64,000 nucleotides of DNA from the NCBI GenBank assembly GCA_963749605.1, contig CAVVNN010000003.1, positions 62,001-126,000 on the forward strand. The letters run 5' to 3'. The translations under genes were made by a program, and so were the position numbers. Below, piece by piece: positions 38,652 through 46,926 of the stretch. The number at the start of each line of letters is the position of its first letter. Positions within the stretch are counted from its first letter, which is position 1. This DNA is from CAVVNN01 sp963749605 (lineage in GTDB: Bacteria > Actinomycetota > Thermoleophilia > Solirubrobacterales > 70-9). The notes beneath the pieces are model-generated. The model saw nothing but the letters and a program-made list of their open reading frames with translations. It was not told the origin of the DNA and did no database searches.

Positions 38652-40132
38652 GCGAGGCTTCACCTGGCTCGACTGAGGCGGAGCGGCGGGCGAAGGCCGA
38701 GCGCCTGCGCGAGGAAGGGATCGACCCCTTCCCTCGCTCCTTCCCCGATCGCACCAAGATCGCCGAGATCCTCGGCGCGCACGACCCCGCCGGGCTGGGG
38801 GAGGGGGAGCACTCCGAGTTCTCCTACCGGATCGCCGGCCGGCTGACCGGGCAACGGAGCCACGGCAAGACCGCCTTCTTCGACGTTCGCGACCTCTCCG
38901 GCACGATCCAGGCGTATGCGCGCCGGGACGCGCTTGGGGAGGAGGCGTACGAGCGGATCGAGGACCTCGACATCGGCGACGTCGTCGGCGTCGAGGGCGA
39001 TCTCTACGTGACCAAGCGCGGCCAGCTCGCGCTCGAGGTCCGCGAGTGCACGCTGCTGGCGAAGGCGCTGCGCGACCCGCCCGACCTCTTCCACGGCATC
39101 TCCGACGTCGAGACTCGCTACCGGCAGCGGGAGCTGGACCTGATGGCCAACGAGCGCTCGCGCGAGGTCTTCGCGCTGCGGGCGAAGGTGCTGGCGGCGA
39201 TCCGCGACCACATGAACGAGCGCGGCTACGTCGAGCTGGAAACGCCGATCCTGCAGCGGCTCACCGGCGGCGCCGCGGCGCGTCCGTTCAAAACGCACCA
39301 CCACGCGCTCGACCGCCACCTCTTCCTGCGGATCGCGACCGAGCTCTACCTCAAGCGCGCCATTGTCGGCGGCTTCGAGGACGTCTACGAGCTGGGCAAG
39401 TTCTTCCGCAACGAGGGGATGTCGCCGCAGCACAACCCCGAGTTCACGATGCTCGAGTGGTTCGTCAGCGGCGTCGACTACAACGGCGTGATGGCGTTTG
39501 CCGAGGAGCTCGTCGCCGGCGTCGTCGAGCGGGTCCTCGGCACGACGAAGGTCGAGCGCGACGGCGAGACGATCGACTTCGCGACCCCGTGGAAGCGGGT
39601 GACCGTGCGCGACGCGATCAAGGAGGAGACCGGCGTCGACGTCGTCGAGTCCAGCCGCGACGAGCTGGCCGAGCTGGTGGGGGCCGACGCCGAGCCCGGC
39701 GACGACTGGGCCGCCCTGGTCGACAGGCTGCAGGGCAAGCTGGTCGAGCCGAAGCTGACCCAGCCCACCTTCATCGTCGACCTCCCGCTCGCGCTCTGGC
39801 CGCTGGTGAAGCCGCAGCGAGAAGCGCCCGAGCTGCTCGGCGAGGCCTTCGACGGGATCGTCGCCGGGATGGAGATCGTCGGCGGCGGCACCGACGTCAA
39901 CGACCCCGACGAACAGCGCCGCCACTTCGTCGAACAGCGCGAAAGGCAGGAGAAGGGCGCCGAGGAGAACCCGCACGAGCACGACGAGGAGTTCGTGCGC
40001 GCGCTCGAATACGGGATGCTGCCGGCCAGCGGCTGCGGCCTCGGCGTGGATCGCCTGATGATGATCCTGACCGGCTCGAAGACCCTCCGCGACGTGATCC
40101 TCTTCCCCTCGATGCGCGAGCAGGGGCCGTAG
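38648..40132 (+). CDS. lysS: Lysyl-tRNA synthetase, class II
   Basis: 494 aa, standard length. An OB-fold anticodon domain (residues about 55-150, GRLTGQRSHGKTAFFDVRD) is followed by the class II core: motif 1 region RGYVELETPILQ, motif 2 FRNEGMSPQHNPEFTMLE and motif 3 GCGLGVDRLMMIL at the C-terminus. GGAAARPFKTHHHALDRHLFLRIATELYLK is characteristic of LysRS. Confidence 0.97.
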   Translation: MSEASPGSTEAERRAKAERLREEGIDPFPRSFPDRTKIAEILGAHDPAGLGEGEHSEFSYRIAGRLTGQRSHGKTAFFDVRDLSGTIQAYARRDALGEEAYERIEDLDIGDVVGVEGDLYVTKRGQLALEVRECTLLAKALRDPPDLFHGISDVETRYRQRELDLMANERSREVFALRAKVLAAIRDHMNERGYVELETPILQRLTGGAAARPFKTHHHALDRHLFLRIATELYLKRAIVGGFEDVYELGKFFRNEGMSPQHNPEFTMLEWFVSGVDYNGVMAFAEELVAGVVERVLGTTKVERDGETIDFATPWKRVTVRDAIKEETGVDVVESSRDELAELVGADAEPGDDWAALVDRLQGKLVEPKLTQPTFIVDLPLALWPLVKPQREAPELLGEAFDGIVAGMEIVGGGTDVNDPDEQRRHFVEQRERQEKGAEENPHEHDEEFVRALEYGMLPASGCGLGVDRLMMILTGSKTLRDVILFPSMREQGP

Positions 40133-40135
40133 GAC

Positions 40136-40155
40136 ACGGCGCGAGGCCGCGCCGT
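40136..40155. terminator. GC hairpin between convergent lysS and SDR gene
   Basis: Perfect stem ACGGCGCG-AGGC-CGCGCCGT, three bases after the lysS stop. There is no T-run. The position between convergent genes suits a bidirectional terminator. The remainder up to 40220 holds nothing else recognisable. Confidence 0.5.
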
Positions 40156-40220
40156 CGGCTGCGCGCCGTGCGAAGCACTGTCGCTCCGCCGCCGCCACGC
40201 CCTCGCTTGGTCCTACGACC

Positions 40221-40976
40221 TCAGGACGCTGAATGCAATAGGCCACCGTCGATCGGGATCACGGTGCCGGTGACGTAGGCGGCGCGCTCGGAGCAGAGGA
40301 AGGCGACGAGGTCGCCGTACTCCTCGGGGCGGCCCAGGCGCCCGGCCGGCACTTCGCTTCGCGCCGCCGCCTCGGCGGCCTCGATCGAACCGGCGTTTTC
40401 GGCGAGCCGCTCGGTGGCGAAACGCCCGGTGGCGACGGTGTTGACGGTGACCCCGTCGGCGGCGACCTCGCGCGAGAGCGTCTTGAGGAAGCCGACCGCC
40501 GCCATCCGGTGCGAGTTGGAGAGGTTGAGCCCCGGGATCGGCTCGCGCGTCGAGCTGGAGCCGACGTTGACGATCCGCCCCCAGCCGCGCTCGCGCATCC
40601 CCGGCACAACGGCGCCGGCGAGGATGCGCGGCGCCAGGACCAGCGAGCGGTAGGCCCGCTCCCACTCCTCCAGCTCGTGGTCGAGGGCGCCGCCCAACGG
40701 CGGGCCGCCGGTGTTGGCGACGAGGACGTCGAGCGGCCCGATCGCCGCCTCGACCTCACCCGGCAGCTCCGCCAGCCGGTCGAGGTCGGCCGCGTCGGCG
40801 ACGAAGGCGCTCGCCTCGCCGTCGATAGCAGCGACCGCCTCCTCGAGCCGCTCACGCGAGCGGCTGGCGATCGCAACCCGGGCGCCTTCCCGCGCCAGGG
40901 CCGCGGCGATCGCCTCTCCGATCCCGCGACTGGCGCCCATCACCAGGGCGACGCGCCCCTCCAGCCCTAGATCCAC
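40221..40976 (-). CDS. Short-chain dehydrogenase/reductase, catalytic Tyr apparently missing
   Basis: 251 aa from GTG 40976. Rossmann loop GASRGIGEAIAAALAREGARVA, LVANTGGPP (NAG motif), NVGSSSTREP (catalytic Ser) and PIDGGLLHS at the end. At the expected Y-x3-K site the sequence reads SNSHRMAAVGFLKTL, so the catalytic Tyr is replaced while a Lys is kept further on. A subgroup of FabG-like SDRs shares this feature. NADP use is suggested by the Arg after the second strand. It overlaps the small membrane protein gene by 10 bp. Confidence 0.88.
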   Translation of the reverse strand: MDLGLEGRVALVMGASRGIGEAIAAALAREGARVAIASRSRERLEEAVAAIDGEASAFVADAADLDRLAELPGEVEAAIGPLDVLVANTGGPPLGGALDHELEEWERAYRSLVLAPRILAGAVVPGMRERGWGRIVNVGSSSTREPIPGLNLSNSHRMAAVGFLKTLSREVAADGVTVNTVATGRFATERLAENAGSIEAAEAAARSEVPAGRLGRPEEYGDLVAFLCSERAAYVTGTVIPIDGGLLHSAS

Positions 40977-41329
40977 GTCGCCCCCGCGCCGGGCACCCGC
41001 GCACACAAAGCGGCGAACAGCCCCACGGCGACCAGGGCGCCGAGCCAGTGCAGGCCGAAGACGACCGCAATCGCGCTGACCACTCCCGCCAGCACCGCCC
41101 ACACCAGCGTCGGCCCCACCTCCAGCCCCACGACCCGAGCGGTGACCCAGGCGCAGAGCAGCCAGGCGGCCGGCCCCGCCAGCCACCCCCAGTCGACGAA
41201 GAACCCGTGCGAGAAGACGACCGCCAGCACCACGGACAGCAGCGCCACCGCAACCAGCTGCACCAGCGCCACCCGCCAGAAGATCGCCGACCTCACGGCC
41301 GGCATTCTCCCACCTACCTGCATAATCAA
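40967..41329 (-). CDS. Small four-helix membrane protein, unknown
   Basis: Up to 120 aa; ATG 41329 and ATG 41305 are both possible starts. Four hydrophobic segments (VALVQLVAVALLSVVLAVVF, WLAGPAAWLLCAWVTARVVGL, LVWAVLAGVVSAIAVVFGL, LGALVAVGLFAALCA) with short loops. I do not recognise a family. It overlaps the SDR gene by 10 bp and lies just beside tRNA-Val, so the promoter must be close to or within the tRNA region. Confidence 0.65.
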   Translation of the reverse strand: MIMQVGGRMPAVRSAIFWRVALVQLVAVALLSVVLAVVFSHGFFVDWGWLAGPAAWLLCAWVTARVVGLEVGPTLVWAVLAGVVSAIAVVFGLHWLGALVAVGLFAALCARVPGAGATWI

Positions 41330-41338
41330 TCGCCACCC

Positions 41339-41411
41339 GGGCGGTTAGCTCAGTTGGGAGAGCGCCTCCCTTACAAGGAGGAGGTCACTGGTTCGAGCCC
41401 AGTACCGCCCA
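41339..41411 (+). tRNA. tRNA-Val (anticodon TAC)
   Basis: Complete cloverleaf: acceptor GGGCGGT/ACCGCCC, D-arm TTAGCTCAGTTGGGAGAGC, anticodon stem CCTCC/GGAGG around CTTACAA (anticodon TAC), T-arm CTGGTTCGAGCCCAG, discriminator A, no CCA. The MccB-like gene on the other strand reads into it and stops at 41371. Confidence 0.95.
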
Positions 41412-43222
41412 TTCCACTGCTTCGCTCCAGCACGAACAGTTGGAAGTAGGGGATCTGGGAGCTTTTCTGGTAGAGGATCGGCAGCTCGTCTTTGCGGTCG
41501 GGGTCGGCCGCTGGCTCGTGCAGACCCTGGATCGTCAGACCGGCGTCGAGGAACAGTCGAGCCCAGGTCTCGGTAGTGCGATGGAAGGTCACGATGGACT
41601 CGATGACCGTGTCGCCGAGGGAATTCTCGCGCGACTTGGATACGGGCCCCTCGTCGAAATACTCCTCCAGCACGAACTCGCGATAGCGCCAGCGACCTTC
41701 GATGCGCTCCTTTCGCCAGCCCCCGCGATCCTTGATCGGGTGGGGCAGCGAGATCACCACCCGCCCCTTCGACGATGCCAGGCGAGCGATATCGGCGATC
41801 GTCGGCTGCGGATCCTCGAGATGGTCGAGGACGTTGAGGCAGAGAACGTCGTCGAACGGCCCTTCCAGCTCAATCGTCGGCACGTCCATGAGCGTGATGC
41901 GCTCGGACACGCCGGCCTCCTTTGCGCGCCGCTCCGCCAGCGCGAGCATCTTCTCTCTGGTGTCGATGGCAACCACGTCCGAGCCGGCCAGGGCGAGCCG
42001 GATGCTTTCGTGGCCGCTGCCACAGCCGATGTCGAGGACGCGGCGCCCCGGCGAGCCGGGTACGAGATGGCGCATGAGGGGATCGAGTACCAAGGCGTTC
42101 TGGGATGCTGTCTCGCGCTCCTCGGCGTAGATGTCGGCAAGAGTTGCGTCGCCGGTTGCGGCCCCGCCGCTCAACTCTCCGCAGGCTGGGCAGTCGGGCT
42201 CGCGCACGAAATCCTCGCGGTGCAGCTCGTAGGTCGTCGAATCGATGAGCAGTCGCTGGCCGATCGTCTGAACCGGCTGACCGAGTAGCCGGCGGATCAC
42301 CTCGTTTGCCTGCACCGAGGCGACGAGTACGTTCAGGGGCCCCGTAGCTGGGCGCCTGATGCCGGCGGTTGAGGTTCTCCGGCGCGCTCCCCTCCCGATC
42401 CTGCAGGTCCGCCGTGGCGCGGATGCACGCGTAGCAGGCCGACTCCCCGGGAACGACCATCGGGCCGACGACGCCAAAGGCCTCGATGTAGCCGGCATTC
42501 GAGTAGGCGAAGCCGTGACGCAGTGCGGCGTCGTTCATCCAAAGGTGGACGTCGGGCGGGGAGTCGGCTGAAAGTACGACCACGTCGCACTCGGCGAAGT
42601 GCTCGTCGAGCAGCTCGACCCCGTGGAACGCCGACCGCACTGGCTTCAGGGTGACCTCACCGTTCAGAGCTCGCAGCCGCTCGGCCGCGACCTCGACCTT
42701 CGGCCGACCGACGGCGCCCTCGTCAAACAGCGTCTGGCGGGTGAGGTTCGACAGCTCCACGTCATCGCCGTCGGAGAAGACGATTGTTCCGACACCCGCT
42801 GCGACCAGGGTCGTGGCGAGATTCGTGCCAATCCCGCCGGTGCCGACGAGGCCGACGGTGGCGCCGGCCAGCATCTCCTGGGCCTCCGAGCCGTTGGCCC
42901 CGATCAGGTCGTAGTAGAGGAGGTGGCGGGCGTAGCGACTGGTCGAATCCAGGTCGTCAGTGGCCAGCACGCCCGCCTCGAGCAGCTCGCCGAGCAGTTG
43001 CCTTGCCTGATCCTTGTCGAGGTTTGCCAAGCGCACGGCGTGCGCGATCGCCTCGTCTCGGGTGCGGGGTACCGAGAGGTAGGCGAGAAGCTCTGGCAGG
43101 CCGGGCGGAGCGTCCTCTATTTTGACCGCGCGAGGGGGAAGGGCTCCGACGAGGACGTCGCCGTCTAGCTGGAGAACCGAGAGGTACTGCGGGACGACCA
43201 GCGTGTCACGGGAGGCGTTCAC
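41371..43222 (-). CDS. MccB-like peptide adenylyltransferase (ThiF fold) fused to a SAM methyltransferase, one frame break
   Basis: About 616 aa if one base is removed from the G4C4 run at 42336-42343. Residues 1-85 form a peptide-clamp-like domain (VPQYLSVLQLDGDVLVGALPP). The ThiF/E1-like domain follows: RYARHLLYYDLIGAN, GLVGTGGIGTNLATTL (ATP loop, residues 127-132), SDGDDVELSNLTRQTLFDE, VVVLSADSPPD, YSNAGYIEAFGVVGPMVVPG, and Cys pairs CYAC and CPAC. These features, with GAN, SAD and NAGY...FGP...VPG, are those of MccB, which adenylates the C-terminal Asn of the microcin C peptide. After the frame break a class I methyltransferase follows (RVLDIGCGSGHESIRLAL), ending in FQLFVLERSS; the stop lies inside antisense tRNA-Val. 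It is 22 bp downstream of aspS. The product class is inferred. Confidence 0.85.
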
Positions 43223-43244
43223 GTTCGAGCGCTGGACGCCTCGC

Positions 43245-45032
43245 CTAATCCTCGGGTGCGCTGGAGGGTTCGCCGTCTTCGGCGGATTTAGGCGGCCGGA
43301 TGAGCTTGAGGTTCAGCTCTCGCAGCCGCTCCGGGGGGATCGGCGCCGGCGCGGCCATCATCACGTCCTGGGCGCGCTGGTTCATCGGGAAGGCGATCAC
43401 CTCGCGGATGTTGGGCTCGTCGGCGAGCAGCATCACGATCCGGTCGATGCCGGGGGCGACGCCGCCGTGCGGTGGCGCCCCGACGCGAAAGGCACGCCCG
43501 AGGGCGCCGAAGCGCTCGTCGACCTCCTGCTTGGAGTAGCCGGCGATTTCGAAGGCGCGGTAGAGGACGTCGGGGCGGTGGTTCCGGATCGCGCCGGAGG
43601 AGAGCTCGTAGCCGTTGCAGACGATGTCGTACTGGAAGGCCCTGACCTCGAGCGGGTCCGTCGTTTCGAGCGTGTCGAGGCCGCCCTGCGGCATCGAGAA
43701 CGGGTTGTGGCTGAACCCGACCTCCCCGGTCTCCTCGTCCAGCTCATACATCGGGAAGTCGACGACCCAGCAGAACCGGTAGGCGCCCTGCTCGACCAAG
43801 CCGAGCGCCTGGCCGACGTGGTCGCGCATCGCGCCGAGCAGGCTGCGCGCCTTCTGCAGGCGGGCGTCGGAGATCATCAGCAGGGCGTCGCCCTCCTCGG
43901 CGCCGAGCGCGGCGATCGCCGCCTGCTGGACCTCGGGCGCCAGGTGGCGAGCCAGCGGCCCGCGGAGGGAGTTGCCGGGCTCGACGAAGAACCAGGCCAG
44001 GCCACCGGCGCCCAGCTCGCGCGCGAACTCGTCGAAGCGGTCCATGTCGGCCCGGGAGAGCTCGGGTTTGGGTATGCGCATGCCGGAGACGTGGCCGGCG
44101 CTGAGCGCGCGCACCCCCGAGTCGGCGAAGACGTCGGCGAGGTCGCGCATCTCGATCGGGATGCGCAGGTCCGGCTTGTCGGACCCGTAGCGCTCCATCG
44201 CCTCCTCGTAGGGGATGCGCGGAAAGGGCAGCGGCGTCGTCTCCCACTCCGGCCTCAGATCGGCGAACAGCCCGTGCAGCACGTCCTCGACCACCTCGAA
44301 CACGTCCTCCTGCTCGACGAAGCTCATCTCGATATCGAGTTGGTAGAACTCGCCCGGAGAGCGGTCCGCGCGGGCGTCCTCGTCGCGGTAGCAGGGGGCG
44401 ATCTGGAAGTAGCGGTCGAAGCCGGCGACCATCAGCAGCTGCTTGTACTGCTGCGGCGCCTGCGGCAGCGCGTAGAACTTGCCCGGATGCACCCGGGAGG
44501 GAACGAGGTAGTCGCGAGCTCCCTCCGGGCTCGATGCGGTCAGCGTCGGGGTCTGCAGCTCGAGGAAGCCGTGGCGCTGCATCCGCTCGCGCAGGCTGGC
44601 GACGATCTTCGACCGCAGGACGACGTTCTCGTGCATGCGCGAGCGGCGCAGGTCCAGAAAGCGATATTGGAGGCGGCTTTCCTCCGGCGCGTCCTCCTCG
44701 GGGAAGACCGTGAACGGCAGCGGCTCCGCCGCGCCGAGCACCTCGGCCTGCCGGGCCTCGACCTCGACCTCTCCGGTGTCGATCGCGGGGTTGACCGTCT
44801 CGGGCGAGCGCGCGAGGACCGAGCCCTCGATTCGCAGCACGGTCTCCTTGGGAACGTGGGCGAGGTCGAGGTCGAGCTCGGAGCGGACCAGGATCTGCGT
44901 GATGCCGTAGTGATCGCGGAGGTCGAGGAACAGCACGCCGCCCAGGTCGCGGCGATTGTGGATCCAGCCGGTGAGGGCGACGTCCTCGCCGACGCGATCG
45001 GCGTTCAGCTCCCCGCACGTATGCGTGCGCAT
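43245..45032 (-). CDS. aspS: Aspartyl-tRNA synthetase, alphaproteobacterial-like subtype
   Basis: 595 aa from ATG 45032 (MRTHTCGELNADRVGEDVALTGW, the family start); an in-frame ATG at 45074 would add 14 residues. OB-fold N-domain, class II core with SSPEGARDYLVPSR, FYALPQAPQQYKQLLMVAGF, motif 2 CYRDEDARADRSPGEFYQ, the bacterial GAD insertion, and motif 3 GGVAPGIDRIVMLL. The motif 2 loop reads SPGEFYQ, as in alphaproteobacterial AspRS, rather than the common QPEFTQ. It lies between the MccB-like gene and the divergent peptide/CxSAM unit. AspRS is the target of processed microcin C, so this copy could be housekeeping, self-immunity, or both. Confidence 0.95.
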   Translation of the reverse strand: MRTHTCGELNADRVGEDVALTGWIHNRRDLGGVLFLDLRDHYGITQILVRSELDLDLAHVPKETVLRIEGSVLARSPETVNPAIDTGEVEVEARQAEVLGAAEPLPFTVFPEEDAPEESRLQYRFLDLRRSRMHENVVLRSKIVASLRERMQRHGFLELQTPTLTASSPEGARDYLVPSRVHPGKFYALPQAPQQYKQLLMVAGFDRYFQIAPCYRDEDARADRSPGEFYQLDIEMSFVEQEDVFEVVEDVLHGLFADLRPEWETTPLPFPRIPYEEAMERYGSDKPDLRIPIEMRDLADVFADSGVRALSAGHVSGMRIPKPELSRADMDRFDEFARELGAGGLAWFFVEPGNSLRGPLARHLAPEVQQAAIAALGAEEGDALLMISDARLQKARSLLGAMRDHVGQALGLVEQGAYRFCWVVDFPMYELDEETGEVGFSHNPFSMPQGGLDTLETTDPLEVRAFQYDIVCNGYELSSGAIRNHRPDVLYRAFEIAGYSKQEVDERFGALGRAFRVGAPPHGGVAPGIDRIVMLLADEPNIREVIAFPMNQRAQDVMMAAPAPIPPERLRELNLKLIRPPKSAEDGEPSSAPED

Positions 45033-45163
45033 GCTCGTGGAAAGTTGCGCTTGGGGGCGGGGCTGCGGTGTCATGTGATTAGTGGCGCTGCGATCTGTGC
45101 GAGGCCGAGGGGCTTTGCAACGTACCTCAAAGATGCGGGTACGCGGCAGGCGCGCGGCGATGC

Positions 45164-45193
45164 TCGACTTGGGCTCGACCCCGCTGTTACAGT
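45164..45193 (+). promoter_or_regulatory. Candidate promoter for the 19-codon peptide ORF
   Basis: TCGACT (45164-45169), an 18-base spacer, then TACAGT (45188-45193) preceded by TG, an extended -10 form. It would give a leader of about 28 bases before GTG 45228. The match to consensus is only moderate. Confidence 0.3.
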
Positions 45194-45227
45194 CGCGTTG
45201 CAGTTAGTCAACCAATCGAGGTAGAAA

Positions 45228-45287
45228 GTGCTAAAAGTCACGAAGGTTCGCGGAATCCGCGGCGTTTCCAGCCTGGTTCGCAACTGA
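45228..45287 (+). CDS. Candidate MccA-like precursor peptide, 19 aa ending in Asn
   Basis: GTG 45228 opens a 19-codon frame, MLKVTKVRGIRGVSSLVRN, closed by TGA at 45285. GAGG lies six bases upstream, an excellent ribosome-binding site. The peptide is basic, has no Cys, and ends in Asn, the residue that MccB enzymes convert to the peptidyl phosphoramidate. The TGA overlaps a CTG in the next frame (CTGA), the apparent start of the carboxy-SAM synthase, so the two would be translationally coupled. Known MccA peptides range from 7 residues upward. It is too short to be judged by coding statistics; the case rests on context, the C-terminal Asn and the start signals. Confidence 0.6.
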   Translation: MLKVTKVRGIRGVSSLVRN

Positions 45288-46000
45288 GCAATCCCCTCGA
45301 CCGCGTGCTGGCCGGCGATCGCTGGGAGTTCGACGATTCCGTCACTGCGGTATTCGAGAATATGTTGGAACGGTCGATTCCCCAGTACGGGGAGATGCGT
45401 TCGGCGGTCGGCAGCCTCGCTGCTCACTTTGCAGCCGGCCGGCCGGCCGGCTGCGTAGTCGACCTCGGCTGCTCGCGCGGTGAGGCGATTGCAACGCTCG
45501 TGGACAGATTCGATGAAGACGCGACTTTCACCGGTGTGGAGGCCAGCCCATCCATGCTCGAGGCTGCCCGGAAGCGTTTCGCTCCCCACGACAACGTCGA
45601 GATCCTGGATCTCGACCTGCGATCCGAATATCCGACTGGGACCGCAAACGTGACGCTCGCCGTTCTGACCGTGCAGTTCATCCCAATCGAGTACCGACAG
45701 CAGCTCATCCAGCAGGTCTACGATCACACCGCGCGTGGCGGGGCGTTCATTCTGGTCGAGAAGGTCCTCGGCTCCACCGCGGAGCTCGACCGCATGATGG
45801 TGGCCTTCCACCTCGAGATGAAGCGTCGCAAGGGCTACTCGCAGGAGGAGATCGACCGCAAGCGTCTCTCCCTGGAGGGCGTTTTGGTACCAGTCACCGC
45901 GAAGTGGAACGTCGAAATGCTCGAAGCAGCGGGATTTCAGGAAATCGACTGCTTCTGGCGTTGGATGAACTTCGCGGGCTGGGTCGCAGTCCGCCATTGA
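45284..46000 (+). CDS. CmoA-like carboxy-S-adenosylmethionine synthase
   Basis: 238 aa if CTG 45284 is the start (SNPLDRVLAGDRWEFDD follows the initiator); GTG 45305 is the alternative but trims the conserved N-terminus. Resemblance to CmoA runs along the whole chain: WEFDDSVTAVFENMLERSIPQY, VVDLGCSRGEAIATL (SAM loop), TVQFIPIEYRQQLI, FILVEKVLG, FHLEMKRRKGYSQEEIDRKRLSLEGVL and the C-terminal MNFAGWVAV. CmoA makes Cx-SAM from SAM and prephenate. No CmoB partner for tRNA is adjacent; instead the MccB-methyltransferase fusion lies across aspS. In carboxymethylated microcin C analogues a Cx-SAM synthase supplies exactly this group. Confidence 0.85.
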   Translation: MSNPLDRVLAGDRWEFDDSVTAVFENMLERSIPQYGEMRSAVGSLAAHFAAGRPAGCVVDLGCSRGEAIATLVDRFDEDATFTGVEASPSMLEAARKRFAPHDNVEILDLDLRSEYPTGTANVTLAVLTVQFIPIEYRQQLIQQVYDHTARGGAFILVEKVLGSTAELDRMMVAFHLEMKRRKGYSQEEIDRKRLSLEGVLVPVTAKWNVEMLEAAGFQEIDCFWRWMNFAGWVAVRH

Positions 46001-46016
46001 GGTCGCCGCTCGGGGC

Positions 46017-46912
46017 TCAGGGGGCGCTGGGGCGCAGCTCGGGGGTCCTGGTGCCGCCGCGGCGGCGCTCGGCCTCGGTTACCACGTCGAAGAAGACGTC
46101 GTTGCGGCCGCGCCGCAGCGGACGGGGGAAAAGGCGGCGCGCACGGCGGTGCGAGGCGGCGAGCGGCGCGGAAGCTCGCCTCGTGCGCGCCGCTCCAGCG
46201 GATGCCGAAGATCTCGCGCACCCGCGGCGGCAGCGTTCCCTTGATGATGTGGTTCTGGACCGCGATGTTGCCCCGGGCGGCGGCCGGCACCGGCTGGCGG
46301 AAGGCGACCAGCGGCGCCATCTCCAGCGCGTGCTCGGTCGCCTGCAGGTCGGGTGAGGCGAGCTTCCCGTCCCACCAGCCGCTGGAACTCGAGGTGGCTG
46401 GCCGGCACCTCGCTGCGCGGCAGCCCGAACAGCTCGCCGAAGCGCACGTAGTCCTGCCAGAGGTCCTCGCGCTCGCCCTCGCTCAGCGGCCGCACCATCG
46501 TCTCGTACATCGCCCGCCCGGAGTCGGCGATCACCGCCAGCGTCCACAGCATCAGCTCCGGGTCGAAGGCCGAGTAGGCGGCGCCGGCGGGGTGGGCGCC
46601 GGCCGCCTCGGGCAGCGTCCCCTCGACCGTCTCGTGCAGGCGGTGGACCTTGGCCAGCGCCTCGTCGGCCTCCTCGCGGCGTGCCGAGGAAGATCGTCTC
46701 CTGGATCTTCGCCGTGCGGGCGAGCCGCTCGAAGGGCCGGTCGCCGGAGCGGGTGCGAGAGCATCGTGCCGGTGTAGGTGAGCGGTTCCAGCGCCCCGAT
46801 CAGCAGCGCCCGCTGGCCGTAGAGCAGGCCGACCGAGCGCTCGCCGTGGACGCGGCGCGCCATCGAGCGCCCCGGGGGGAAGTAGTGGTCTTCGCTCTCC
46901 GAGGTCGGTCAC
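46017..46912 (-). pseudogene. MpaB-like oxygenase (DUF2236), broken by several frameshifts
   Basis: Fragments in three frames add up to a full-length MpaB/latex-clearing-like haem oxygenase: start MTDLGER at GTG 46912, MARRVHGERSVGLLYGQRALLIGALEPLTYTG, then EEADEALAKVHRLHETVEGTLP, SAFDPELMLWTLAVIADSG, LWQDYVRFGELFGLPRSEVP, NIAVQNHIIKGTLPPRVREIFGI, and the C-terminal RRGRNDVFFDVVTEAERR. At least four single-base breaks separate them. The pieces are conserved in the right order with no missing blocks, so sequencing indels are as likely as true decay. It is convergent with the carboxy-SAM synthase gene. Confidence 0.75.
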
Positions 46913-46926
46913 GCCAGCCGCGGATG

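Noticed and set aside
43223..43244. Precursor peptide between aspS and the MccB-like gene
   Set aside because: The gap is only 22 bases and has no start codon in any frame that yields a peptide ending in Asn.
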